In this document: positions 15,691-23,452 of the stretch, piece after piece | How positions within the stretch are numbered: position 1 is the first letter of the stretch | How the letters are laid out: each line of letters begins with the position of its first letter | Source of the DNA: Micromonospora gifhornensis | GTDB taxonomy: Bacteria; Actinomycetota; Actinomycetes; Mycobacteriales; Micromonosporaceae | Assembly (NCBI RefSeq): GCF_016863515.1 | Contig: NZ_BOPA01000054.1 | Coordinates: 1-32,762 of the forward strand | Length of the DNA: 32,762 bases | Direction: 5' to 3' | Program-made: the position numbers and the translations under genes | The notes under the pieces: model-generated | The model's database searches: none | Seen by the model: only the letters and a program-made list of their open reading frames with translations | Told to the model about the DNA's origin: nothing

Positions 15691-17346
15691 TCACCCCTTC
15701 CCGTCGGCCTGCTCCGGGCGGTTCCCGTCCGCCTGCCTACCCCGTACGCGGGCCGGCAGCCGTCGGCGCAGCCCGGCCAGCACCGGACGCACGTCGCGTC
15801 GGTCGACCAACCAGACCACGGCGAGGAACACGACACCGACCAAGGCTCCGGACAGCATGCCCTGCCCGAGGGCCACCCACCGCGTCGGGGTGCCGTCGGC
15901 GTCCGCGAGCAGCCGCAGCAGGCCCAGCGCGGCCAGCGCCCCTGCGGTGGCGCCCAGCAGTCCCGCGCCGGCGGCCCGGGCGGCACCGGCCAGCGCCACC
16001 GGCCCGGCGGCACGCCGCACGGCGACCAGCAGCAGCCCGCCGAGCAGCAGCATGCCCACCGAGTTGGCCAGCGCTGCGGAGAGCACCCGGTCGGCCACCG
16101 GCAGCAGCGTCGACAGCGGCAGCAGGGCCAGCGGGACGACAAGCCATCCGGCGGTGATGGCGGCGGTGGCCGCGCGGGTCGCGCCCCGGGCGTACAGGGC
16201 CCGGGAGAGCACCGCGAACAGCCCGTACCCGAGCAGCCCGGGCGCGTACCCGGCGATGGCGTCGGCGGTGGCGTCGGCGTTGAGGGGGAAGAACCGCCCG
16301 ATCGGCCCGGCCGTGCCGACGAGCACGGCGGCGCCGAGGAAGCTGAGCAGCAGCACCCCGCGCAGGGTGGCGGCCAGGGTGTCGCGGTAGGTCTGCTCGT
16401 CGCCGCCGGCGCAGGCCGCGGCGAGGGTGGGGTACGCGGCGGTGGCCAGCGGCACCGCCAGCACCGCCCAGGGCAGCAGGTAGATGGTCTGGGCGAGGTT
16501 GAACACCTGCGGCGCCTCGGTGAGCCCACCGGCGACCCGGAAGAGGATCACCGCCAGGGCGACCTGTTGGGCGGTGACGGTCACGACCCCGGCCACGGCC
16601 AGCCCGCCGACCCGGGCCCGGGCGTCGGCGGTGAAGGTGTACCCGAGGCGGGGCCGCAGCCGCAGCCGGCGGATCGGGATCAGCAGCGACAGCGACAACA
16701 CCGCCACGCCGAGGGTGGTGCCCGCCGACAGGATCAGCTCCGCGCCGCGGCCGGCCTGCGCCACGCTCGCCCCGGGCCCGGCGACACCGCCGAAGACCAG
16801 GTACACGACGATCACGGTGAGGCTGGACAGCAGCGGCGCGATCACCGGCCAGGCGAAGCGGCGGTGCGCCTGCAGCACACCGCTGAGCACGATGCCGATG
16901 CCGTACAGCGGCAGCTGCGGCGCGAAGACCCGCAACATCCGGGCCCCGGCGGCGAGTTCCTCCGGTGAGCGGTTTTCCAGCAGGTTGATCAGCGGGCCGG
17001 CGCCCAGCGCCAGCAGCACCGCCAACGGCACCAGCAGGGTCACCGTCCAGGTCAGCAGGGCACCGGTGGTGGCCGCCACCGCCCGCCGGTCACCGGCGGC
17101 GACCGCACCGGCGAGCAGCGGCACGACCAGGCTGGCCAGCGCCCCACCGGCGACGATCTCGAAGATGATGTTGGGTGCGGTGTTGGCCAGCACGTACATC
17201 GCACCCAGGTCGCTGTCCTGGACCACCCAGGTGAACACGGCCGTACGCCCGAACCCGGCCACCCGGCTGAGCACGGTGAGTACGGCGATGAGCGCGGCAG
17301 CCGAGGCCACCCGGCCGGCGCCGGCGAGGGGGGCCGGTCTGGTCAC
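15691..17346 (-). CDS. MurJ/MviN-like lipid flippase
   Basis: This protein of 551 residues has about 14 predicted membrane helices and the MurJ signature near the N-terminus (AALIAVLTVLSRVAGFGRTAVFTW), followed by NTAPNIIFEIVAGGALASLVVPLL. MurJ-family proteins flip lipid-linked sugars, with lipid II the classical substrate. The main actinobacterial MurJ is encoded near the replication origin and often has a kinase-like tail. This copy is shorter and sits beside an MraY/WecA-like and a GT4 gene, so it is more likely a paralogue for another lipid-linked glycan (inference). Start: GTG 17346 follows the upstream stop by one base; GTG 17382, overlapping that gene, is the alternative. Neither has a good ribosome site. 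Confidence 0.85.
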   Translation of the reverse strand: MTRPAPLAGAGRVASAAALIAVLTVLSRVAGFGRTAVFTWVVQDSDLGAMYVLANTAPNIIFEIVAGGALASLVVPLLAGAVAAGDRRAVAATTGALLTWTVTLLVPLAVLLALGAGPLINLLENRSPEELAAGARMLRVFAPQLPLYGIGIVLSGVLQAHRRFAWPVIAPLLSSLTVIVVYLVFGGVAGPGASVAQAGRGAELILSAGTTLGVAVLSLSLLIPIRRLRLRPRLGYTFTADARARVGGLAVAGVVTVTAQQVALAVILFRVAGGLTEAPQVFNLAQTIYLLPWAVLAVPLATAAYPTLAAACAGGDEQTYRDTLAATLRGVLLLSFLGAAVLVGTAGPIGRFFPLNADATADAIAGYAPGLLGYGLFAVLSRALYARGATRAATAAITAGWLVVPLALLPLSTLLPVADRVLSAALANSVGMLLLGGLLLVAVRRAAGPVALAGAARAAGAGLLGATAGALAALGLLRLLADADGTPTRWVALGQGMLSGALVGVVFLAVVWLVDRRDVRPVLAGLRRRLPARVRGRQADGNRPEQADGKG

Positions 17347-17347
17347 G

Positions 17348-18214
17348 TCAGTCGGGGCGGCGGCCCAGCGCGTCGAGTTCACGTAGTCCCGGCGTACTCG
17401 CGATGACCTTCGTGAAGCTGACCTTCTCGCTGGCGGCGGTGAGTCCGGCGAGCACCGCGAGCAGGGCGGCCCGGCCGGCCGGGCCGGTGCGGGCGGCCAG
17501 CGCCACGCCGAGCACCGCGCCGAGGGCGTTGGCGCCGCTGTCGCCGAGCATCACGTCCTCGTCCAGGTCGGCGGGGAGCAGCCCGGCGGCGGCACCGATC
17601 GCACCGGCGGCGATCCCGCCCTGCCGGCCCGCGGTCAACGGTGTGCCGAGCAGCAGGCCGGACTTCAACGCCCGCCCGGGCCGCAGGTCCAGCAGGTTGA
17701 GCAGGTTCGCGGTCCCGGCGATCACACCCGCGCCGAGCAGCACGTCGACGCCACGGCCCAGCGGACCCTGCCGCGCTCGCCGCCGGTGCCCGGCCACGCC
17801 CTGGTCGGCGGCGAGCAGCGTCGCGGCGCCGAGACCGGCCGCACCCACCCCGACGATCTTGACCAGGCCGGCGGTGACCCGGCCCTGCCGCAGCGCGGCG
17901 AGGTGCCCCGCGAAGCCCTTGTACGCCTTCTGTTCCGGCCGGGCGCCGACCACGTCGTCGTACAGGCCGACGGCACCGGCGCCGATCCCGGCCAGCAGGG
18001 TCGCCGCGCCGGCGGGCACGCTCGCCGCCCCGCAGGCCGCCGCGCCGCTGGCGCCCGCGGCGAGCGCCGGCCCGGCCGCCAGGGTGACGGTACGGCCACG
18101 GAAGTTGGTCCGCTCAAGCCCGGCCCCGGCCGGGGAGGTGCGCACCTGACGCAGCGCGTACCGGGCGGCAGCCGCCCCGATGCCCGCCGCCAGCAGTCCC
18201 CGCACGATCGTCAC
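17348..18214 (-). CDS. MraY/WecA-like polyprenyl-phosphate sugar-1-phosphate transferase homologue
   Basis: This is a 288-residue membrane protein with several hydrophobic helices. It keeps the order of MraY/WecA motifs: LYDDV with D86/D87, then NLLNLLD (170-176), then MLGDSGANALG (222-232). Two regions differ from classical enzymes. The NxxNxxDG segment continues as LRPGRALK instead of GLDGLA, and the His-rich loop is replaced by EKVSFTKVI (263-271). It is also shorter than the usual 320-360 residues. It may attach a sugar phosphate to a polyprenyl carrier, or be a diverged relative with another substrate. GTG 18214 has GAGG seven bases upstream; longer starts to 18340 add a Cys/Arg-rich stretch without family likeness. 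Confidence 0.78.
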   Translation of the reverse strand: MTIVRGLLAAGIGAAAARYALRQVRTSPAGAGLERTNFRGRTVTLAAGPALAAGASGAAACGAASVPAGAATLLAGIGAGAVGLYDDVVGARPEQKAYKGFAGHLAALRQGRVTAGLVKIVGVGAAGLGAATLLAADQGVAGHRRRARQGPLGRGVDVLLGAGVIAGTANLLNLLDLRPGRALKSGLLLGTPLTAGRQGGIAAGAIGAAAGLLPADLDEDVMLGDSGANALGAVLGVALAARTGPAGRAALLAVLAGLTAASEKVSFTKVIASTPGLRELDALGRRPD

Positions 18215-18276
18215 GCCGCCGCCTCGCTCCGCACGCTCACACGGCCCTCCTGCCAGTCGGCGGACATCGTCGAATT

Positions 18277-18295
18277 CGGTGCACCGGGTGCACCG
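18277..18295 (-). terminator. GGTGCACC double palindrome after steB-like gene
   Basis: CGGTGCACC and GGTGCACCG flank a single G, and each GGTGCACC is itself a palindrome. It lies five bases past the steB-like stop and 63 bases before the next start. It could be a terminator hairpin, an attenuator or a paired operator; the tiny loop makes a simple terminator less certain. Confidence 0.35.
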
Positions 18296-18299
18296 GCGC

Positions 18300-19241
18300 T
18301 CACTGGGGCAGTTTAGGCAGCAGCGACGCGGCGTTGTCACCCACGCCGTACTGACCGGCCTTGCGCTCGGTGAGCTGCTGCACCAGGGCCAGCGTGGTGA
18401 CCAGTTGCCCCTGCACGGTGTTGGCGTTGTCGATGGTCGAGATGGTCTGCGCGAGCACGGCGTCGCCGCGGACGAAAGCCACCAGGTTGCCGTTGGCGGA
18501 GCCGTTGCCGGCCACCACGATGCCCCCGGTCCGGTCGAACTGCTCGGCGATCTTGACGACCGATTCGTCCTTCTTGGCGGAGTCCTTGTCCACGTACGGC
18601 AGCCCGCTGACCACCACCACCGCCTCGGCCGCCGTGGTGATCCGGTCGGCGGCGCTCAGATAGCTGGCGTTGCTGTACGCGGCCAGCACGGCCCGCCGGT
18701 CGGCCTCGGTGACCGGTTCCGACCCGGCCGGCTGGTCCAGCAGCACGGTGGCCAACAGGGCGCTGGAGGTCTCCACCCCGTGGCCGTTGCCGGGCAGGTT
18801 GGCCGTCGGCGCCCCGGTCGGCCGCGCCGCGGTGACCGCCAACTCCAGCAGGTTGTTGTTGTTCTCCGGGTTGATGAACTTGTCCTGCAGATCGATGCGG
18901 CCGGTGAGGTCGGCGCCCGCCAGCTGCAACATCTTGATCACGCCTTCGGCGTGGTCACGGCCGGTCGGCGTGGTCAGCACCAGCACCCGCTTGCCGGTCA
19001 GCTTGCCCGGCAGCGTGATCTGCGCCATCTCGGCGGCGAACTCCTCCTCCAGCTCCAGTTCCCGTTCCATGCTCTGGACCGTCTGGCGCATCTGCTGGTT
19101 GGCCTTGCTCAGCGCGTCGACGTGTTCCTTGAGCGAATCGGCCACCGGGCCGTTGAGCGCGGCGGTGCCGACCACCAGGCCGATCGCCAGTGCCAGGAAG
19201 ACCGCGGTCAGGGAAACCACGTGGTAGCGAAAATTGATCAC
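18300..19241 (-). CDS. steB: SteB/MctB-family protein (annotated elsewhere as copper transporter)
   Basis: This 313-residue protein has one N-terminal membrane helix (residues 8-28, VVSLTAVFLALAIGLVVGTAAL) and a coiled coil (about 34-72). A soluble domain follows, with the MctB features VLVLTTPTGRDHAEGV and VVVVSGLPYV. The family is best known as mycobacterial MctB (Rv1698), linked to copper, and as corynebacterial SteB, which with SteA recruits a peptidoglycan hydrolase to the septum. Adjacency to the SteA-like gene supports the septal role. GTG 19241 with AAGAGG eight bases upstream gives MINFRYHVVSLTA, the family N-terminus. The gene follows steA after 28 bases, so the pair is an operon. 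Confidence 0.88.
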   Translation of the reverse strand: MINFRYHVVSLTAVFLALAIGLVVGTAALNGPVADSLKEHVDALSKANQQMRQTVQSMERELELEEEFAAEMAQITLPGKLTGKRVLVLTTPTGRDHAEGVIKMLQLAGADLTGRIDLQDKFINPENNNNLLELAVTAARPTGAPTANLPGNGHGVETSSALLATVLLDQPAGSEPVTEADRRAVLAAYSNASYLSAADRITTAAEAVVVVSGLPYVDKDSAKKDESVVKIAEQFDRTGGIVVAGNGSANGNLVAFVRGDAVLAQTISTIDNANTVQGQLVTTLALVQQLTERKAGQYGVGDNAASLLPKLPQ

Positions 19242-19269
19242 GCTTGCAGCCTCTTGAATCGGTCGGGGG

Positions 19270-20448
19270 CTAGAAGAGCTGGCCGAGCTGGAACACGAAA
19301 TTGTCCCACCACTCGGAGACCACACCCAGGTACGCCTTACCAACGGTGGAGACGGCCACCGCCGATGCCATGGCCGCGACCGCCGAGAGCACCAGCAGCA
19401 GCAGGGAGGAACCGGAGATGCCCTGCCGGTAGAGCCGGCTGACGCCCTTGGCGTCGACCAGCTTCCCACCGACCTTGAGCCGGGTGAGGAACGTCGAGGC
19501 CATGCCGCCGCGGCCCTTGTCGAGGAACTCGACAAGGGTGGCGTGGGTGCCGACCGCCACGATCAGCGACGCGCCCTTCTCGTCGGCCAGCAGCATGGCC
19601 AGATCCTCGCTGGTGGCCGCGGCGGGGAAGGTCACCGCCGACACCCCCAGGCCGTTGACCCGGGGCAGGCCGGGCGCCCGCCCGTCCGGGTAGGCGTGCA
19701 CGATCACCTCGGCGCCGCAGCGCAGCACGTCATCGGTGACCGAGTCCATGTCACCGATGATCATGTCGGGTGTGTAGCCGGCCTCGACCAGCGCGTCGGC
19801 GCCACCGTCGACGCCGATGAGCACCGGCTTGAACTCGCGGATGTAGGGGCGCAGCACGTCCAGGTCGGCTTTGTAGTCGTAACCCCGGACCACGATCAGG
19901 CAGTGCCGGCCCTGGACCTCGGTGACGATGTCCGGCACGCCGACACCGTCGAGCAGCAGGTCACGCTCCTGCTTGAGGTAGTCCATGGTGTTGGCGGCGA
20001 ACGCCTCCAACTGCACCGACAGGCCCTCCCGGGCATCCGTCATCGCCTTGGCCACGCTCTCGGCGTCCTGCAGGCTGCCGTGCGCCACCGGGTCGTCGTT
20101 CAAAAAGACGGTGTTGCCGTCGATCCGCACGGTGTCGCCCTCGCGGATCCGTTCGAAGATGCCCTCGCCCAGGTCGTCGAGCAGCGGGATGCCGTTTGCG
20201 ACCAGCACCTCCGGCCCGAGGTTCGGGTACCGGCCGGAGACCGACGGCTTGGCGTTGAGCACCGCACCGACACCGACCGCGACCAGCGAGTCGGCGGCGA
20301 CCCGGTCCAGGTCGACATGGTCGATGACCGCGATGTCACCCGGGCGGAGCCGCCCGACCAGGCGTTTCGTCCGGCGGTCAAGGCGTGCGGTGCCGAGGAT
20401 CTGTCCCGGTTCCGCGTTCCGGGCCCGGCGCAACGTGGGTAGACGCAT
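19270..20448 (-). CDS. steA: SteA-family cytokinetic ring protein
   Basis: This 392-residue protein has a thiamin-pyrophosphokinase-like catalytic fold, with the motif DGGADAL near 215 and GDMDSV near 232-237. The C-terminus carries a membrane helix (about 345-372) and ends FQLGQLF. SteA of Corynebacterium is a ring-associated protein that acts with SteB in septum splitting, and Rv1697 is the mycobacterial counterpart at the same locus. Whether the TPK-like site is active is unknown. I start at ATG 20448 (MRLPTLRRARN), which has AGGA about ten bases before it. The ATG nine bases earlier has only an AGG directly adjoining. Two inverted repeats lie just upstream. Confidence 0.88.
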   Translation of the reverse strand: MRLPTLRRARNAEPGQILGTARLDRRTKRLVGRLRPGDIAVIDHVDLDRVAADSLVAVGVGAVLNAKPSVSGRYPNLGPEVLVANGIPLLDDLGEGIFERIREGDTVRIDGNTVFLNDDPVAHGSLQDAESVAKAMTDAREGLSVQLEAFAANTMDYLKQERDLLLDGVGVPDIVTEVQGRHCLIVVRGYDYKADLDVLRPYIREFKPVLIGVDGGADALVEAGYTPDMIIGDMDSVTDDVLRCGAEVIVHAYPDGRAPGLPRVNGLGVSAVTFPAAATSEDLAMLLADEKGASLIVAVGTHATLVEFLDKGRGGMASTFLTRLKVGGKLVDAKGVSRLYRQGISGSSLLLLVLSAVAAMASAVAVSTVGKAYLGVVSEWWDNFVFQLGQLF

Positions 20449-20460
20449 CGTGACCATCCT

Positions 20461-20495
20461 GGCATGTGAGGCAGGCGAATCTGTCGCGACATGCC
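20461..20495 (-). promoter_or_regulatory. Inverted repeats in the steA upstream region
   Basis: GGCATGT (20461-20467) and ACATGCC (20489-20495) form a 7-bp inverted repeat, and the second arm overlaps a perfect 10-bp palindrome TGTCGCGACA (20482-20491). They lie 12-47 bases before the steA start. They could be an operator or a leader structure affecting the ribosome site; no promoter hexamers stand out. Confidence 0.3.
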
Positions 20496-20521
20496 TGAGC
20501 AGGGCCGCCTACCCAGGGAAG

Positions 20522-20545
20522 CACATACCGGCGAAGGCCGGTGTG
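20522..20545 (-). terminator. Hairpin after recN
   Basis: CACA and TGTG form outer arms and CCGGC/GCCGG an inner stem with a GAAG loop; two bases are bulged on one side. It starts 21 bases after the recN stop, so it may end the recN transcript before steA. There is no T-run. Confidence 0.45.
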
Positions 20546-20566
20546 CCTCCGCTCACAATGATGGTC

Positions 20567-22324
20567 TCACGACCGCCTTTCCCGGGCCGCCACGGCCAGC
20601 AACTCCTCCGCGTGAGCGATACCCAGATCCGAGTCCGGCAAACCCGCCAACATCCGGGCCAGCTCCCGCGCCCGCTCGGTGTCCTCCACCACCCGCACCC
20701 CACTGGTGGTCACCGCACCACCGGTGTCCTTCGCCACCACCAGATGCCGGTCGGCGAACGCCGCCACCTGCGGCAGATGGGTCACCACCAACACCTGGTG
20801 ACTGCGGGCCAACCGGGCCAGCCGCCGCCCGATCTCCACCGCCGCCTGACCACCGACCCCCGCGTCGACCTCGTCGAACACCAACGTGGGCGGGCCACCG
20901 GAACCGGCGAAGACGACCTCGATGGCCAACATCACCCGCGACAGCTCACCACCGGAGGCACCCCGCTGCAACGGCAACGACGGCGCACCCGGATGCGCCA
21001 GCAACCGCAACTCCACCTCGTCGCCACCGTCCGGCCCGACACCGACCTCCACCCCGTTGACCGGCAACGTGGGCTCGGACCGACCCGCCGGTCGGGGCAG
21101 CACCGCCACCTCCACCCGGGCGTGCGGCATGGCCAGCCCGGCCAACTCCGCAGTGACCTGGTCGGCGAACCGGGCCGCCGCCTCCTGTCGGGACACCGAC
21201 AACCGCCCGGCCAGCTCGGCCACCTCACCGGCCAGCCGCGACGCCTCCCGGTCCAACTCGTCGAGCAACTCATCCGAGGTGTCCAGCTCCGACAACCGGG
21301 CACCGGCGCGCTGCGCCCAGGCGATCACCCCGTCGACGTCGTCGGCGTACTTGCGGGTCAACGCCCGCAACGCCGCCCGACGCTCGTAGATGGCCTGCAA
21401 CCGGGCCGGATCGGCATCCAGGCCGGCCAGATACGTCGACAGTTCCACCGACACGTCGGCGACCAGGGTCGCGGCCTCCTCCAGCCGCGCCGCCAACTCA
21501 CCGAGAAGCGGATCCGTGCCGGCCTGCGCCTCCAACGTCCGCCGGGCGGTGCCCAGCAGCGTCGACACGTCCGGCGTGTCGTCGGTGGCCTCCAGACCAC
21601 CGGCCACGCACTGGTGCGCCAGCTGCGCCGCAGCACGCAGACCCTCGGCATGCTCCAGCCGCTGCACCTCGGCCTTCAGCTCGTCGTCCTCACCCGGCTG
21701 CGGATCGACCCGGGTGATCTCGTCGAGGCCCAACCGCAGCAGATCCGACTCCTGATGACGCTCCCGCGCGTTGCGCCGCCGGTCGGCCAGGTCGTCGACC
21801 ACCCGCCGCCACTGCGTGTACGCCTCCCGCGTCGCGTCCAGCAACTTCTCGTGCTCCGGGCCGGCGAACCGGTCCAACGCGGCACGCTGCTCGGCCGGAC
21901 GCAACAACCGCAGCTGGTCGGACTGGCCGTGCACGGCCACCACCTGCTCGCCCACCTCACCGAGCATCGACACCGGCATGCCCCGCCCGCCCAGATGCGC
22001 CCGCGACCGCCCCTCGACGGTGACCGTACGGCTCAACAGCAGCGAACCGTCCTCGTCCGGCTCACCACCGGCGTCGCTGATGCGCGCGTGCACCGTCTCG
22101 GCGAACCGCCCGGACAGCCGCAGCCGCCCCTCCACGACCGCCCGACCAGGCTGAGCACGCACCCGCCCCGCGTCGGCCCGGCCACCGAAGAGCAGACCGA
22201 GGCCGGTCACCACCATGGTCTTGCCCGCACCGGTCTCGCCGGTGATGACGTTCATCCCGCCGGTCAACGGCAGCGTGGTGTCGTCGATGACGCCCAGTCC
22301 GGTGATGCGCAGCTCTTCCAGCAC
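20567..22324 (-). CDS. recN: DNA repair protein RecN
   Basis: RecN is an SMC-like ATPase for double-strand-break repair. At 585 residues, length is normal. The N-terminus MLEELRITGLGVIDDTTLPL is diagnostic, Walker A GETGAGKT is at residues 29-36, two coiled-coil arms fill the middle, and LVFDEVDAGVGGQAA with VLVVTHLPQVAAFAD forms the C-terminal ATPase half. The frame is open to 22417, but the family N-terminus begins at GTG 22324. That codon has no ribosome site, while TACTGT lies exactly eight bases before it, suggesting a leaderless transcript. I found no obvious SOS box. It is divergent from a TrmB/LuxR regulator with 91 bases between starts. Confidence 0.95.
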   Translation of the reverse strand: MLEELRITGLGVIDDTTLPLTGGMNVITGETGAGKTMVVTGLGLLFGGRADAGRVRAQPGRAVVEGRLRLSGRFAETVHARISDAGGEPDEDGSLLLSRTVTVEGRSRAHLGGRGMPVSMLGEVGEQVVAVHGQSDQLRLLRPAEQRAALDRFAGPEHEKLLDATREAYTQWRRVVDDLADRRRNARERHQESDLLRLGLDEITRVDPQPGEDDELKAEVQRLEHAEGLRAAAQLAHQCVAGGLEATDDTPDVSTLLGTARRTLEAQAGTDPLLGELAARLEEAATLVADVSVELSTYLAGLDADPARLQAIYERRAALRALTRKYADDVDGVIAWAQRAGARLSELDTSDELLDELDREASRLAGEVAELAGRLSVSRQEAAARFADQVTAELAGLAMPHARVEVAVLPRPAGRSEPTLPVNGVEVGVGPDGGDEVELRLLAHPGAPSLPLQRGASGGELSRVMLAIEVVFAGSGGPPTLVFDEVDAGVGGQAAVEIGRRLARLARSHQVLVVTHLPQVAAFADRHLVVAKDTGGAVTTSGVRVVEDTERARELARMLAGLPDSDLGIAHAEELLAVAARERRS

Positions 22325-22332
22325 AGCACCCG

Positions 22333-22338
22333 ACAGTA
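22333..22338 (-). promoter_or_regulatory. -10 element of a probable leaderless promoter for recN
   Basis: TACTGT on the minus strand is followed by eight bases and GTG 22324. GTCAAC lies 16 bases upstream of it as a possible weak -35. The geometry is the same as at 9488 and 22402. Confidence 0.5.
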
Positions 22339-22401
22339 GACGCGGTCCCCGACAGTTGACCAGCCGGCGCGGGCCGCGGCGCGTCCCGACGGCAGGCGTC
22401 G

Positions 22402-22407
22402 TACAGT
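22402..22407 (+). promoter_or_regulatory. -10 element of a probable leaderless promoter for the TrmB/LuxR gene
   Basis: TACAGT is followed by eight bases and ATG 22416. There is no ribosome site before the ATG and no clear -35. Confidence 0.5.
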
Positions 22408-22415
22408 TCAGCCCC

Positions 22416-23396
22416 ATGTTGGAGGTGATCGGCCTGACCCCGGCCGAGGAGGAGCTCTACCGCTGCCTGGTGCAGCTCACCACGGCCCGCATCGACGAGC
22501 TGGCCGAACGGCTGCACCGTCCCCGTACCGACATCGTCACCCACCTCGACGCCCTGCGCGCCAAAGGGCTGGTCCTGCCGGCCGGCCCCGAACCGGACGC
22601 GGCGCTGCGCCCCCTCGCGCCGGACGTCCCGCTCGGCGGGGCACTGCTGCGCCAGCAGGAGGCCCTGGAGACGGCCCGCGCCTCGGTCAACCAGCTCACC
22701 GAGGAGTACCGGGCCGCGATGCGACGACACGACGCCGCACACCTGGTGGAGGTGATCACCGGGGCGCAGGCGCTGCGCGACCGCCTGCGCGACATGCAGA
22801 ACGCCGCCCGCTCCGAGGTGCTCTGGTTCTGCCGGGCCAACCCGCTGGCCATGCCCGGCCAGGACAACGTCGAAGAGTTCGACGCCCTCGCCCGCGGCGT
22901 CCGCTACCGGGCCATCTACGAACGCGAGATGCTCCTCGAACCCGCCGCGCTGCAAGACGTCGAGCAGGGCGTACGCGCCGGCGAACAGGCCCGCGTCCTC
23001 GACCGCCTGCCGGTGCGCCTGGCCATCGTGGACGCACGCACGGCCCTGTGCCCGCTGGTACCCGACCGCAGCAGCGGCGAACCGAGCGCCGCGGTGATCG
23101 GCCGCAGCCAGTTACTCGACGCGCTGCTGGCCCTCTTCGAAAGCCACTGGCAGATGGCCACCCCTCTGCGCTCCACCGCACCACCGGCCGACGTCACCGA
23201 GGGCTACCGGCCGCAGGCCGACGAGGTGCGGCTGCTGTCCCTGTTCGTGGCCGGGGTACCGGACAAATCCATCGCCTCACAGCTCGGCGTGAGCCGACGA
23301 ACCGTGCAACGCCGCCTCGCCGACCTGATGGCCGTCGCCGGGGTCGACACCCGACCGGGCCTGGCCTTCCAGGCCGCCCGCCGCGGCTGGATCTGA
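22416..23396 (+). CDS. TrmB-like/LuxR-type transcriptional regulator
   Basis: This 326-residue protein has DNA-binding domains at both ends. Residues 1-55 form a TrmB/MarR-like winged helix (LTPAEEELYRCLVQ... DELAERLHRPRTDIVTHLDALRAKGLV). A middle region resembles the phospholipase-D-like sensor part of such regulators (RSEVLWFCRANP, FDALARGVRYRAIYE). Residues about 268-326 are a LuxR/GerE helix-turn-helix (DKSIASQLGVSRRTVQRRLADLM). This architecture is frequent in actinomycetes, often near genes for secreted proteases. ATG 22416 is probably leaderless. Its 3' end converges on the protease gene across a terminator, and it is absent from the equivalent M. tuberculosis locus. Control of the neighbouring protease is an inference from position only. 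Confidence 0.88.
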   Translation: MLEVIGLTPAEEELYRCLVQLTTARIDELAERLHRPRTDIVTHLDALRAKGLVLPAGPEPDAALRPLAPDVPLGGALLRQQEALETARASVNQLTEEYRAAMRRHDAAHLVEVITGAQALRDRLRDMQNAARSEVLWFCRANPLAMPGQDNVEEFDALARGVRYRAIYEREMLLEPAALQDVEQGVRAGEQARVLDRLPVRLAIVDARTALCPLVPDRSSGEPSAAVIGRSQLLDALLALFESHWQMATPLRSTAPPADVTEGYRPQADEVRLLSLFVAGVPDKSIASQLGVSRRTVQRRLADLMAVAGVDTRPGLAFQAARRGWI

Positions 23397-23404
23397 CCCC
23401 CGCA

Positions 23405-23446
23405 GGCTGCGGGCGGGACAGCCACCCGGCCGCCCCGCCCGCAGCC
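23405..23446. terminator. Bidirectional terminator between regulator and protease genes
   Basis: A perfect 13-bp stem, GGCTGCGGGCGGG (23405-23417) with CCCGCCCGCAGCC (23434-23446), has a 16-base loop. It lies between two convergent stop codons. No T-run is present. Confidence 0.7.
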
Positions 23447-23452
23447 GGCGCC

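Noticed and set aside
15684..16529. N-terminal extension of the glycosyltransferase frame
   Set aside because: It overlaps the murJ-like gene in another frame, and its translation is Pro/Cys/Ser-rich shadow sequence.
19985..22339. Open frame of about 780 codons on the plus strand across recN and steA
   Set aside because: It has shadow composition, crosses two well-supported minus-strand genes and their intergenic region, and has no ribosome site or domain.
22325..22417. Upstream extension of recN
   Set aside because: The RecN family N-terminus begins at MLEEL; the extension would cover the divergent promoter region and has no ribosome site.
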